DNA of 64,000 nucleotides from VXRJ01 sp965246995. GTDB lineage: Bacteria > Acidobacteriota > Vicinamibacteria > Vicinamibacterales > UBA8438. The first letter of the stretch is position 1, and every line of letters begins with the position of its first letter. Location of the stretch: positions 2,666,001 to 2,730,000 of the forward strand of contig OZ252008.1 of NCBI GenBank assembly GCA_965246995.1. The letters run 5' to 3'. The translations under genes and the position numbers were made by a program. Under the pieces are notes generated by a model. The model searched no databases. It was not told the origin of the DNA and worked only from the letters and a program-made list of their open reading frames with translations. Below are positions 45,418-54,426 of the stretch, in pieces.

Positions 45418-46433
45418 CCGTCGAGCGTGGTCATCAGAACCCACATCGGGTTGTTGCCCACTTCGTACGTCTCGAGCGGGGTGAGCGCGCCGTCCTGCTC
45501 GACGCGGTACGCCGTGAGGCGACCCGTCTGCTGACCGGTGGCGAAGACATACTGATCGCCCGGGTCGAGGCCGAAGGCGCGAGGGACCGGATCCGTGCCG
45601 GCTCTGTCGACGAACGTGAGCTGGCCGGTCGATGGATCGATCCGGAAGCTGGCAACACTGTTGTGTCCGCGGTTCGGCGCGAAGAGGAACCGGCCGGATG
45701 ACGCGACGCGGATCTGTGAACAGGTGTTGGCCCCGGTGTAGTCAGCCGGCAGCGTCGAGATGGTCTGGAACGGCTCGAGCGTCCCGGCCGCGCCGATCGC
45801 ATAGGCGGTGACGCTGCTTCCCTGCTCGTCGGAGAAATAGACCACATCGAGCGTCGGATGGAATGCCAGCGCTCGCGGTCCGAGGTATTCCGCCGGGTCA
45901 TGCCGCGAAGGATCGTTTGGCGTCAGGTGGCCAGTCTGTTCATCGAAACGGAACTGGAAAATCGCGTTCGGTCCGCGGTTCGCGATATGCGGGACGTAGG
46001 CGAAGCGGTTCGACCGGTCGGTGAGGATGGCGTGCGCGCCATGTGACGTGTAACGCCACTCGACCGGCGGAAACGTGACCGCTCCATCGTCGCCGACGCG
46101 GTGGACTGCCGCAGTGCTCTGGTAGTAGTAGGCCGACAGCACCCAGCGGCCGGTTCGATCGGTGGCAAGGTACACCGGTTCGCCCTGGAGGGCGGCCGTA
46201 CCGATCAGCGAGAGACTGCCGCTGCGCGGGTCGACGCGGTAACTGGAAATCGCCTGGGCGCCACGACGGCCAACATGCAGCACACGGCGATCGGGCGAGA
46301 GCGCAAGCGGAGCTGGGCCACCCTCGACGGCGACATCCTCCTGATGGTGGAGTTCTCCTGACGCGTCCATGGTGTAGATCGCGATCCGGTCGTCGTCCTG
46401 CAGCGCGATGTACATGTGGCGGCGGTTCTGCAT
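45414..46433 (-). CDS. lactonase family beta-propeller protein (6-phosphogluconolactonase-like)
   Basis: The 339-residue protein has the seven-bladed lactonase pattern (YIALQDDDRIAIYTMDASGELH, GAHAILTDRSNRFAYVPH, PRALAFHPTLDVVYFSDEQ, GRFLFAPNRGHNSVASFRID). Family members hydrolyse 6-phosphogluconolactone or sugar lactones. No signal peptide is evident, so it appears cytosolic. It is the last gene of the minus-strand set; a GAGAGGAGAGG ribosome site precedes the ATG. Confidence 0.82.
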   Translation of the reverse strand: MQNRRHMYIALQDDDRIAIYTMDASGELHHQEDVAVEGGPAPLALSPDRRVLHVGRRGAQAISSYRVDPRSGSLSLIGTAALQGEPVYLATDRTGRWVLSAYYYQSTAAVHRVGDDGAVTFPPVEWRYTSHGAHAILTDRSNRFAYVPHIANRGPNAIFQFRFDEQTGHLTPNDPSRHDPAEYLGPRALAFHPTLDVVYFSDEQGSSVTAYAIGAAGTLEPFQTISTLPADYTGANTCSQIRVASSGRFLFAPNRGHNSVASFRIDPSTGQLTFVDRAGTDPVPRAFGLDPGDQYVFATGQQTGRLTAYRVEQDGALTPLETYEVGNNPMWVLMTTLDG

Positions 46434-46482
46434 GGCAGTCCTCTCCTCTCAACAACGAAGACGCCGTACTCACCGGCCAGGG

Positions 46483-46504
46483 GCCGGCGCTGCGATGCGC
46501 CGGC
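46483..46504. other. GC-rich hairpin in the gap between the DUF1080 and lactonase genes
   Basis: GCCGGCGC and GCGCCGGC form a perfect 8-base stem around TGCGAT. It lies in the 95-base gap and could slow or partly stop transcription between the two genes. No T-tract follows on either strand. Confidence 0.3.
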
Positions 46505-46528
46505 GCGCACGCCGACGCGCGCCGCGGG

Positions 46529-47128
46529 CTACAGCCCGCGAATGCGGACGTTCCGGAACTTGACGACGCCCGCGCCGTACTGGAGCGCGATCGGACCCTC
46601 GGCGAACTGGGTGTCTTCGATGTCGACCATCTCCTCACCGTTCAGCGTCACGTGCAGCCTCGAGCCGCGAGCCATGATCTCGTAGGTGTTCCACTTCCCG
46701 CCGGTCATGATCGTGCTGGCCGGCGAGGCAATGTGGACGATGCCACCGGTCCGGTAGGTCTGATCGGCCCGGGTGTCATAGATGTTCACCTCGTATGAGT
46801 TCCGGTCGGTGACCATCGCCGGGTCAGCGCAGCGGATGAAGATGCCGCTGTTCGCTGGCTCGTCCACCCAGAACTCGAGCGTCAACTCGAAGTCCGCGTA
46901 CGATTCCTTGGTCACGAGAAAGCCGCCTCCGCTGTCCGCCTGCACGGCGCCGTCGGCCAGCTCCCAATTGGCGTCCCCGATGGGGTTGAAGTTGTCCAGA
47001 TTGGAACCATCGAAGAGGGTGGTGAAGCCGCCCTGCGCCGTGGCGGTGGCCCCCGAGTGGAACGCAAGTGCGGCAACGGTGATCAACACAAGGGCTGCAA
47101 CACTCGGACGCAACAGTGACTGCTTCAT
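46529..47128 (-). CDS. exported DUF1080 (3-keto-disaccharide hydrolase-like) protein
   Basis: The 199-residue product has a signal peptide (VAALVLITVAALAFHSGATATAQ) and the DUF1080 jelly-roll pattern (FTTLFDGSNLDNFNPIG, SYADFELTLEFWVDEPANSGIFIRC, GKWNTYEIMARGSRLHVTLNGE). Members include 3-keto-glycoside hydrolases and sugar-binding proteins. The length is that of a single domain. Context with lactonase and PQQ dehydrogenases suggests a role in carbohydrate oxidation or hydrolysis in the periplasm. Confidence 0.85.
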   Translation of the reverse strand: MKQSLLRPSVAALVLITVAALAFHSGATATAQGGFTTLFDGSNLDNFNPIGDANWELADGAVQADSGGGFLVTKESYADFELTLEFWVDEPANSGIFIRCADPAMVTDRNSYEVNIYDTRADQTYRTGGIVHIASPASTIMTGGKWNTYEIMARGSRLHVTLNGEEMVDIEDTQFAEGPIALQYGAGVVKFRNVRIRGL

Positions 47129-47200
47129 GTCATCCTCCTGTGGCCTGTCTTCGGCCTCCGATACCGCCGAGTATAGCGCGAGGCTCCGCGGGTCGGCGCG

Positions 47201-48217
47201 CTACCCCAGCAGCTCGAGCAGGGCGTCGACCACGGCATCCGGGCGCTGTGGGGCAAGGTCGTGCCCGGCACCTTCGACGATTCGCCGGGCAACCAGGTTG
47301 GTGAAACGGCTCTGATCGCCCGACGGGTCCGCCGTTGGACGGCCAAAACCACTCTCGGCTCCGCGCAGGACGACCGCTGGCACACTGATCGGGGGACGCT
47401 CCGCCAGCCGGCGTTCGACATCGAGGAACCGATCCTCGCCTGGGGCGTAACCATGCCGGTGGCGATACGAGTGAATCACGATATCGACGAAGTCAGGGTT
47501 GTCGAATGAGGGCGCCGAGCGTTCCCAGACTGCGTCCGTGTACTCCCACGCCGGCGCCCAGGTCTCCCAGAGGTGACGGCAAATCGCGCGCCGGTTCGCC
47601 TCGAGGCCGGCGCGGCCACGCTCGGTGTTGAAATACCACTGGTACCAGAGCCGCGCCTCCGCCAAAGCGGACGGCGACGGCCTGGACGGAGAAACCGTGT
47701 CCTGCACCGAGTAGCCGCCGATCGCCACCTGTGCACGGACCCTCTCGGGTTGGAGTATCGACGTGATACACGCGGCACGGTTCCCCCAGTCGAAACCGGC
47801 CGTCGCGACCCGTTCCAGTCCAAGGGCATCGATGAAGTCCACCACGTCCTGCGCAATCGCCGCCTGTTCCGCCATCCTGGGCACACTCGCGTCACGGAAG
47901 CGCGTGGGACCATAGCCGCGGAGATACGGCGCAAGGATCCGGTAACCCGCCTCGGCCAACGGCGGAGCAACGCCGTCCCAAGCGCGAATGTCGTACGGGA
48001 AGCCATGTAGAAGCACGACCGGGAAACCGTTGGGGTCTCCGCGTTCCTCATAGCCGATGGTGAGGACGGGCGTATCGACCCTGCGGAGCGTCGGCGTGGT
48101 AGAACGGGCCTGCGCCGTGGCCGGCACACGTGAGGCGCCGCCGGCCACGGCGGCAGCGGCGCTCGCCGCGCCGGCGCGCTTGAGAAACTCGCGTCGCGTA
48201 GGTTCCGGCTTCATCAT
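47201..48217 (-). CDS. Tat-exported alpha/beta hydrolase, epoxide hydrolase/haloacid dehalogenase-like
   Basis: The 338-residue protein has a Tat signal (RREFLKRAGAASAAAAVAGG) and the alpha/beta-hydrolase pattern with oxyanion HGFPYDIRAW, an aspartate nucleophile in AGFDWGNRAA and the catalytic His in GAGHDLAPQRP. An Asp nucleophile indicates epoxide hydrolase or dehalogenase chemistry rather than esterase. It lies 89 bases after the cytochrome-PQQ dehydrogenase gene. Confidence 0.82.
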   Translation of the reverse strand: MMKPEPTRREFLKRAGAASAAAAVAGGASRVPATAQARSTTPTLRRVDTPVLTIGYEERGDPNGFPVVLLHGFPYDIRAWDGVAPPLAEAGYRILAPYLRGYGPTRFRDASVPRMAEQAAIAQDVVDFIDALGLERVATAGFDWGNRAACITSILQPERVRAQVAIGGYSVQDTVSPSRPSPSALAEARLWYQWYFNTERGRAGLEANRRAICRHLWETWAPAWEYTDAVWERSAPSFDNPDFVDIVIHSYRHRHGYAPGEDRFLDVERRLAERPPISVPAVVLRGAESGFGRPTADPSGDQSRFTNLVARRIVEGAGHDLAPQRPDAVVDALLELLG

Positions 48218-48306
48218 CGGGCCACCTCCGTGCCTGACCTGTCCCGCTCTACGCCCCGTGAAGGCGATCCGCAGGACTCATCGTTGTGGTCAACGAAGGC
48301 CGTGAC

Positions 48307-50511
48307 TTACGGTTCGCTCACCCGGAAGACGTAGAGTGCGTTGTGGCTCTCGGGGCTCACGAGCTCGGGGGTCAGGAAGGTAGGGATGCGCCAGGGGCTC
48401 CCGCCGCCCCGGGCGGTAGCCACCGCCACGTACTGAACGGCGTCCACTTCGTAGCTGATCGGGAATCCCATGACCGCCGTGCCAAGGCGGCTCTTCCAGA
48501 GCACCTCGCCCGTCCGGACATCGTAGGCGCGGATCCAGCGGTCGAAGTCGCCGGCGAAGACGAGGCCCCCGGCGGTGGTGAGCGCGCCGGTGAGAAACGC
48601 GGCCGGCTGTTCGACGCTCCACACCTCGTCGAGGGTGCGGACGTCGAAGGCGGCCAGCTTGCCGAACAGCCCCTCCTTGCCTGGCATCGGACGCCACGCC
48701 CGGATGCCGGCGCTGCCGCCCGACCCGATTTCGAGCACCGCCTCGCGTCCCGCGATCTCCATGCAGCTCTGGCTGAGCGGCAAGATCAGCAACGCGGTCT
48801 CGGGATGATAACCGCCCGCTTGCCAGTTGTGTCCGCCCGCCGTTGACGGACAGACCGACATCCAGTCGCCGATCTTCGCGTTCCGGATATCCTCCCGGTA
48901 GACCACCCGACCGGTCTCTCGGTCGACTGACTCAAAGACGTTCTGATAGACGGTCTCGGTCAGGCCGAGAAACCGGCCGGTGGCGGCGTCGAGCTTCCAG
49001 AGGATCCCGTTCTTGCCTGCACTCAGGACGACGCGCTCGCCATCGAGATCGACGACGATCCGCTCGAAGGCCTCGTCCATGTCGAGCGTCTCGCCCGGCA
49101 CGTGGGTGAAGTACCAGACGATCTCGCCGGTCTCGATGTCCAGCGCCAATGTGGAGTTGGCGTAGAGCGTCTCATTCGCCGTGGTCAGTCCCCGGCTCGC
49201 CGCCACCCAGGGCTTCGCCTGGGCCGTCCCCCAGAAGCTGAGGCCGAGCTCGGGGTTCCAGCTCCCCGGAATCCAGACGTCGGCGCCCCCGCGGAGCTCG
49301 AGCGGCAGGTCGCCCCAGGAGTCTCCCCCAGACTCGCCGGGGCGCGCGACCGTGAAGGTCCGCCACAACTCTTCCCCGGTGCGCGCGTCGTGCGCCGTGA
49401 TGAAGCAGCTCTCCGGGTGGAACCGGCCGCACCCGCTGATGCCATTGATGACCTTGCCGTCGACCACGATCGGACCCGAGGTGTTCCCGTAACCGAGCTC
49501 GGCGTCGGCCACCTCGATCTCCCACCGCACCACTCCGTTGCGGGCGTCGAGCGCGACCAGGTGGGCGTCGCTGGTGGCCACGAAGATCAGATCCTCCCAG
49601 ACCGCAAGCGTCCGGAGCTGCCCCCCGAACCGGCCCTCCGGGAACGTACGCCGATACTCCCAGAGCGGCGTCCCGTCGACGCCGTCCAGCGCCTGAATGA
49701 CATTGCCGGGGTTGCTGAGGAAGAGGACACCATCTCTGACCAGTGGCGCCTGCTGGCTCCGCCCCTGCTCCATGCCCCACGACCACGCAAGCTGGAGGCG
49801 ATGGACATTGCCAGTGTCGATCTGATCGAGCGGGCTGTAGCCCCAGGCGCCTGGGTTGCCGCGCCAATGGAGCCAGTCCCGGTCGGGGGGATTAGCCAGA
49901 TCGGCATCCCGGACCGGCGTGAACCGCTCCACGCGCCGATAGGTTCGAGTGACGCCGGTCGGCGTCTCGCTGACGTCGCCCACCACCTCCGGCGGCCGGT
50001 CAATCGAGTCGGGTGACGGACCGGTCCCGAGACGCCCGGGCACCGGTGGTCGGATGTCGTCGGGACGGGCGGTCGCGGCGCGGCTATCCGGACGGACCAG
50101 CCCGGCGGAGGCCACGGTCAGCCGCGTGTCCGACGCGGCGACCCCGTTCTCCCGAAGGATGAAGGCAACGATCATGGTGCGCTGCTCGTCGCTGAGCGAG
50201 CCAGGCGACTGCACCGGCATCGTCTCGTCGATGACCGTGAGCAGGTCGGCGATGGACCGGTTGCCCCAGATGTTCCGGAAATTGGGGCCAGCCAGCTCGG
50301 GCGCCTCGAACTGTCCCTGCAAGCTGACCAGGTGACACGAGGCGCACTGCTGGAGATAGAGGGCTTCACCGGTCTGCGCCTGGTCGGCGGCATAGGATGC
50401 CTGGCCGCCGCCAGGCGTCTGCCCAAGGGCGGCCCGACCAGCCACGCCCGTGATGGTCGCCAGCATCAGCGCCGCCACTGCCGCGGTCCGCGTGATCCCG
50501 CCGCGCATCAT
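48307..50511 (-). CDS. cytochrome c-fused PQQ-dependent dehydrogenase, divergent metal site
   Basis: The 734-residue protein has a signal peptide, an N-terminal c-type haem domain (CASCH, C56-H60) and an eight-bladed PQQ propeller (about 205-730, WSWGMEQGRSQQAPLVRDG, LDARNGVVRWE, LDIETGEIVWYF). Usually such proteins oxidise alcohols or sugars in the periplasm and pass electrons to the attached haem. Here the vicinal Cys pair is absent, the usual Glu ligand segment reads GCGRFHPESCF and the Asn ligand segment reads GTAQAKPW, while an Asp-x-Asp remains (D477, D479). ATG at 50511 overlaps the preceding stop (ATGA) and has GGAGGG upstream. The haem at the N-terminus, not the C-terminus, is unlike classic quinohaemoproteins. 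Confidence 0.83.
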   Translation of the reverse strand: MMRGGITRTAAVAALMLATITGVAGRAALGQTPGGGQASYAADQAQTGEALYLQQCASCHLVSLQGQFEAPELAGPNFRNIWGNRSIADLLTVIDETMPVQSPGSLSDEQRTMIVAFILRENGVAASDTRLTVASAGLVRPDSRAATARPDDIRPPVPGRLGTGPSPDSIDRPPEVVGDVSETPTGVTRTYRRVERFTPVRDADLANPPDRDWLHWRGNPGAWGYSPLDQIDTGNVHRLQLAWSWGMEQGRSQQAPLVRDGVLFLSNPGNVIQALDGVDGTPLWEYRRTFPEGRFGGQLRTLAVWEDLIFVATSDAHLVALDARNGVVRWEIEVADAELGYGNTSGPIVVDGKVINGISGCGRFHPESCFITAHDARTGEELWRTFTVARPGESGGDSWGDLPLELRGGADVWIPGSWNPELGLSFWGTAQAKPWVAASRGLTTANETLYANSTLALDIETGEIVWYFTHVPGETLDMDEAFERIVVDLDGERVVLSAGKNGILWKLDAATGRFLGLTETVYQNVFESVDRETGRVVYREDIRNAKIGDWMSVCPSTAGGHNWQAGGYHPETALLILPLSQSCMEIAGREAVLEIGSGGSAGIRAWRPMPGKEGLFGKLAAFDVRTLDEVWSVEQPAAFLTGALTTAGGLVFAGDFDRWIRAYDVRTGEVLWKSRLGTAVMGFPISYEVDAVQYVAVATARGGGSPWRIPTFLTPELVSPESHNALYVFRVSEP

Positions 50512-51359
50512 CTCGCACCCTCCGTCACGGTGACCGGCACGTAGCCGTTGGTCCAACAGCAGTGGAACTCGAAGTCCTCCACGGGGTCGTCGATTCCCTG
50601 CACGCGCAGCAGATAGTCGCCGGGCTGGCCGAAGGTGACCGTGACCGTGGCCCGACCCTCCGCCGGCTCGACCCAGAGCTCCGGCGCGCTGAAGGTCACG
50701 TCGCCCGGTCCCCGATGTTTCGTCCAGCCGAGCCAGCTCCGCTCGTCCCCGTGCTCCGCCCAGACCGTGAGCCCTAGCGGCTGCCCCACGGCGACCGTCC
50801 GTCCGGCTGCCGTCCGTCCGGAACGCCCCCGGAAGCGAGGCCCGTTCTCCTCGAACTGCAAGGTCGGCGCCGACTCCCCCCGGCCGTCGGAATTGGGCTC
50901 GTCGAGCACATAGTCCGGATGCAGGTGGCCCGGCGTGGAGGCGCGCGCCGTGCCCCGCTCGATCGTCCAGACTATCTGCTGCCGCCGGCCGAACCCGCTC
51001 GGCACGGTCACGGTGAAGACGCAGTAGTACCGCCGATAGGGTGTCTCAGGAACTGGATCGAAATGGGTCGGCTGCCCGCCGTTGAACTCTGCCGGCTCGA
51101 TGGCGTTGGCGGGCCCGATCGGGATGTCGACCGCCTCGTCGGTGTTGAGGCTGTAGTAACCGAAGCAGAGATCGGACGAGCCGTCCTCATTCCGGTACCA
51201 CCCGTCGAAGATCGGGACGATACCTTGCCCGCGCGGACGCAGCACCTGCTCGTCGAACGGCCGATTCTCAAAGGGGATGACCTGCTCGGCCGCGGACCCC
51301 GCGCCTCCGATGAGCAGCCCGAGGATCCCGAGACTGGTCAGGCGTCGCCAGCCGCGCAT
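50508..51359 (-). CDS. exported protein of unknown function in the PQQ/monooxygenase operon
   Basis: The 283-residue product begins with a signal peptide (LTSLGILGLLIGGAGSAAEQ). The body is beta-rich with an early FDGWYRNEDGSSDLCFGYYSLN segment and a C-terminal Ig-like part ending in FEFHCCWTNGYVPVTVTEG, with paired cysteines. I recognise no named family; I can say only that it is exported and coupled to its neighbours (11 bases after the monooxygenase-like gene, 4-base overlap with the next). It may be an accessory or binding subunit. ATG at 51359 is chosen since the longer frame to 51434 overlaps the upstream gene. Confidence 0.72.
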   Translation of the reverse strand: MRGWRRLTSLGILGLLIGGAGSAAEQVIPFENRPFDEQVLRPRGQGIVPIFDGWYRNEDGSSDLCFGYYSLNTDEAVDIPIGPANAIEPAEFNGGQPTHFDPVPETPYRRYYCVFTVTVPSGFGRRQQIVWTIERGTARASTPGHLHPDYVLDEPNSDGRGESAPTLQFEENGPRFRGRSGRTAAGRTVAVGQPLGLTVWAEHGDERSWLGWTKHRGPGDVTFSAPELWVEPAEGRATVTVTFGQPGDYLLRVQGIDDPVEDFEFHCCWTNGYVPVTVTEGAR

Positions 51360-51370
51360 GTGGAGCTTCC

Positions 51371-52687
51371 CTACTCTCGCTCGGCCAGCAGCATCCCGTA
51401 CTGTTCTTCGTCCAGATACGAGATGCCGACCCACATGTGCGACATTTCATCCACCCCGCGCCGCCCGAAGACAACCCACTGGTTCGGGTCGGGGTTGATC
51501 TCGTTGGCCGCCGTATTGTCGAAGACCGACGTGAAGAGCAGCGTGGTACCGCTGGGTAGGAGCGGCTGCGCCCCTTCCTCGATGAGATACGTGATTTGCC
51601 AGTTGTGGCGGTAGTTGTCGATCTTGGTGAGCATCTCGCGCCGGCCGTCGGGGTAGAGCGCCTCGAGTGACATCTCCTTGCCACGGGTGTGCATGTGCGG
51701 GCGGAAGCTCTGGATCAGCGCGGGGCGGTCGAGCGTGTGGACCCCCTGGAGAACCTTGTAGCTATTGGGCGGTATGAGGATGTCACCTCCGCGGGGAATG
51801 CCGCCCATCCGGTCCACCCGGAAGAGCACCTCACCTGCTGTCTCGATTCGCGGGGTCACGCCCTCGGTATGGAACCAGAGGCCGACCTCCACGACGTCGC
51901 CAGGGACAGCCTCCGTCGTGGCGAACGGCGCATAGTGCAGGTTCCAGGTCACGACCCCGGCACCCGACGGGAGCAGCATGCCGACGTCCTTCGGGAAGAC
52001 CTCGTACCGCTTGCCCACCCCGTAGTGGGCGATCGCGACGCCTCGCTCGCTGTCGGCTGTCCGGTAGTTGGCGTGGCCATGGTGGACCACCTTCATGCCG
52101 CCAGGGTAGGACGGCTTGAACTCGTAGGCCTGAATCCAGCGGGGCTCGTCGATCCCCTCGACCGGGACCGTCGGAGCCCACCACTGGTCCGAGCCGTTGG
52201 CCTGGACGTCGTAGGGCGTGGACCGGACGATCAGATCAGGCGGACGCTTGAGCTCCGCCTCAAGCTGCCACGATCCCCCCTTTGGGAAGTCGGGCACGGC
52301 TGGCGGGTCGCCCTGGCCGCGAGGCGCGCCGGCATCCACCCACCGCGCGATCGTCTCGATCTGGTCGCCGCTCAGCGAGATGTCGTTCTTGTACGCCTGC
52401 ACGCCGACGTTCCGGTCGATGTGCCAAGGCGGCATGAGGCGCTCCTGGACGCGGAACTTGATCAGGCGGGCGTAGCGCTTCGCCGTCTCGTAGTCGAGCA
52501 GCGACATCGGGGCAAACGAGCCGGGCCGATGGCACTGAGCGCAATGCTCCCACATGATGGGCGCCACGTCCTCGGTGAACGTGACCTCCTGTCCCTCGGC
52601 AGACGTGCCGGTGAGCGTGCCCGCAGCGAGAAGCAGCCCAGCGAGCCAGACCTGCTTCCCAGTAGGATGAACCGTCCGTCGTGCCAT
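51371..52687 (-). CDS. exported haem-copper protein: cytochrome c domain plus type II copper (ascorbate-dependent) monooxygenase-like domain
   Basis: The 438-residue protein has a signal peptide, one CXXCH haem site (CAQCH, C49-H53) followed by MPPWH, as in cytochrome-fused monooxygenase-like proteins, then a beta-sandwich region with His clusters typical of type II copper monooxygenases (VVHHGHANYR, WNLHYAPF, RPHMHTRGKEM). These enzymes hydroxylate C-H bonds using copper and an electron donor; here the fused haem could supply electrons. ATG at 52687 follows GAAGGAGGGG. It lies 55 bases after the PQQ dehydrogenase gene. The substrate is unknown and activity is inferred from motifs only. Confidence 0.75.
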   Translation of the reverse strand: MARRTVHPTGKQVWLAGLLLAAGTLTGTSAEGQEVTFTEDVAPIMWEHCAQCHRPGSFAPMSLLDYETAKRYARLIKFRVQERLMPPWHIDRNVGVQAYKNDISLSGDQIETIARWVDAGAPRGQGDPPAVPDFPKGGSWQLEAELKRPPDLIVRSTPYDVQANGSDQWWAPTVPVEGIDEPRWIQAYEFKPSYPGGMKVVHHGHANYRTADSERGVAIAHYGVGKRYEVFPKDVGMLLPSGAGVVTWNLHYAPFATTEAVPGDVVEVGLWFHTEGVTPRIETAGEVLFRVDRMGGIPRGGDILIPPNSYKVLQGVHTLDRPALIQSFRPHMHTRGKEMSLEALYPDGRREMLTKIDNYRHNWQITYLIEEGAQPLLPSGTTLLFTSVFDNTAANEINPDPNQWVVFGRRGVDEMSHMWVGISYLDEEQYGMLLAERE

Positions 52688-52742
52688 GGTCCCCTCCTTC
52701 GGCTCCGTCTCCCCGGACACTACCACACGAGCCGACCGGCCA

Positions 52743-54365
52743 TCAGTCCGCCAGGCCGAACGTGTAGACGACGTTGCCAACCGTCATCGTGATGTACTGC
52801 TGCCCATTGACCGCGTAACTCATGGGCGATGCATTGACCGGTCCGCCGAGCGGAACGTTCCAGAGTTCGCTGCCGTTTTCGGCGTCGAGCGCAAAGAAGT
52901 AGCCATCCACGGTCGCGGCAAAGACCAGCCCCCCCGCCGTCGCCATCACGCCAGTTCGAGCCCGGGGTTTCATCGGAAATTCCCAGGCGATCTCCCCCGT
53001 TGCCGGGTCAATAGCGCGAACCGCGCTGTGGTAGTTGTCGACCGGCATTGGCGACTGCACGCCGCCGCCGGTGTAGCGCTCCCCTTCGTCGTAATCTTCG
53101 TCGCGGATAAAGAACTCTCCTTCACCGTCGAACGCGTTCACGTACAGCAGGCCGGTCTCCGGACTGAATGACGGCGACCACCAGTTCGTCGCGCCCCCGG
53201 CGGTCGGCGCCACCACGGTCCCCTCCACGCTCGGCGCGGTATCGGGAACCCGGATCGGCCGTCCGTTCTCGTCGAGGCCCTCCGCCCACGTCTGCAACGC
53301 GAACGGCTCGCCCAACAGGAATTCCCCCGTCCCACGATCGAGCGTGTAATAGAAGGCGTTGCGGTTCGCCCAGAGCATCGCCTTCCGGCTCTCGCCGGCG
53401 ATCTCGATATCAGCAAGGACCGGAACCTGGATCGCGTCCCAGTCGTGCACGTCGTGCGGCGTGAACTGGAAGTACCACTCCATTGCTCCGGTGTCGCCGT
53501 TCAGCGCGAGTACCGAGTCCGAATAAAGGTTGTCTCCGAGACGGACGTCGCCATTCCAGTCAGGCCCGGGGTTGCCGGTTCCCCAGTAGACCAGATTCAA
53601 CTCCGGATCATAGGAACCGGTGATCCACGTGGGCGATCCACCGGTCCGCCAGGACTCGCCGGCCCACGTCTGGTTGCCCGGATCGTCCGGGCCCGGGATC
53701 GTGTGCGTGCGCCAGTGCAGCTCCCCGGTCACGGCATCGTATGAATCCAGGAAGCCTCGGATACCGAATTCGCCGCCGGCGATCCCGGTCACCACCTTGT
53801 CCTTGACGATGAGCGGCGCCGCCGTCTTGCTGTAACCCGCACGGTAGTCGCCGACCTCTACGTCCCACAAGACGCTCCCGCTCCGCGCGTCTATGGCCAC
53901 CAGGTGCGCGTCGAGCGTGCTCATGTAGAGGGTTTCCCCCAGGATCGCGACGCCCCGGTTGTTTCGACCGCAACAGATCCGGATGTCCTCGGGCAATGCG
54001 TGCTCATAGCGCCAGTAGGGACGTCCGTTGGTCGCGTCGACGGCCGTGACGTTGCTCGGCGACTCGGTGATGAACATCACGCCGTCGACAACCAGCGGTG
54101 TCGTCTCGGCGCGGTCGAGCGCCCGGATGTTGTAGGCCCACTTCAGTTCCAGGTTCGCCACATTACTGGTGTCGACCTGATCCAGGTGGCTGAAACGCTT
54201 GCTGTCCAGCGTTCCGTTGTACATGAGCCAGTTGTGCGGTTCCGCCGCCGCGTGCACCAGGCGATCCCAGGTGACCGGCTCGAACCGCGGCCCGCCCATC
54301 TCCTGCGCAGTGGTGACGAGCGAGATGGACACGACCAATGCTACGACCGTGAAAATGCGCGCCAT
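52743..54365 (-). CDS. PQQ-dependent alcohol dehydrogenase (quinoprotein, no haem)
   Basis: The 540-residue protein has a signal peptide (FTVVALVVSISLVTTAQ) and an eight-bladed quinoprotein propeller, near the usual length. The vicinal disulfide pair is present (C131-C132 in RICCGRNN). Metal ligands fit Glu199 (GGEFGIRG), Asn265 (GTGNPGPDW) and the catalytic Asp308. Two residues later is Asp310, giving D-W-D. In characterised families a D-x-D here marks lanthanide-dependent enzymes (XoxF/ExaF-like), while calcium enzymes have Ala or another residue. It should oxidise an alcohol or aldehyde in the periplasm using a separate cytochrome. It leads the minus-strand operon. Confidence 0.87.
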   Translation of the reverse strand: MARIFTVVALVVSISLVTTAQEMGGPRFEPVTWDRLVHAAAEPHNWLMYNGTLDSKRFSHLDQVDTSNVANLELKWAYNIRALDRAETTPLVVDGVMFITESPSNVTAVDATNGRPYWRYEHALPEDIRICCGRNNRGVAILGETLYMSTLDAHLVAIDARSGSVLWDVEVGDYRAGYSKTAAPLIVKDKVVTGIAGGEFGIRGFLDSYDAVTGELHWRTHTIPGPDDPGNQTWAGESWRTGGSPTWITGSYDPELNLVYWGTGNPGPDWNGDVRLGDNLYSDSVLALNGDTGAMEWYFQFTPHDVHDWDAIQVPVLADIEIAGESRKAMLWANRNAFYYTLDRGTGEFLLGEPFALQTWAEGLDENGRPIRVPDTAPSVEGTVVAPTAGGATNWWSPSFSPETGLLYVNAFDGEGEFFIRDEDYDEGERYTGGGVQSPMPVDNYHSAVRAIDPATGEIAWEFPMKPRARTGVMATAGGLVFAATVDGYFFALDAENGSELWNVPLGGPVNASPMSYAVNGQQYITMTVGNVVYTFGLAD

Positions 54366-54426
54366 GGGCGTTCCTCCCTCGCAACTGGACGATATTGCCG
54401 CGATGATACTTCAGCCCGGGTCGGGC

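Noticed and set aside
52743..54365. Naming the quinoprotein xoxF
   Set aside because: Only the D-x-D site and Cys pair are shared; no xoxG or xoxJ neighbours and the overall sequence is not close enough by eye.
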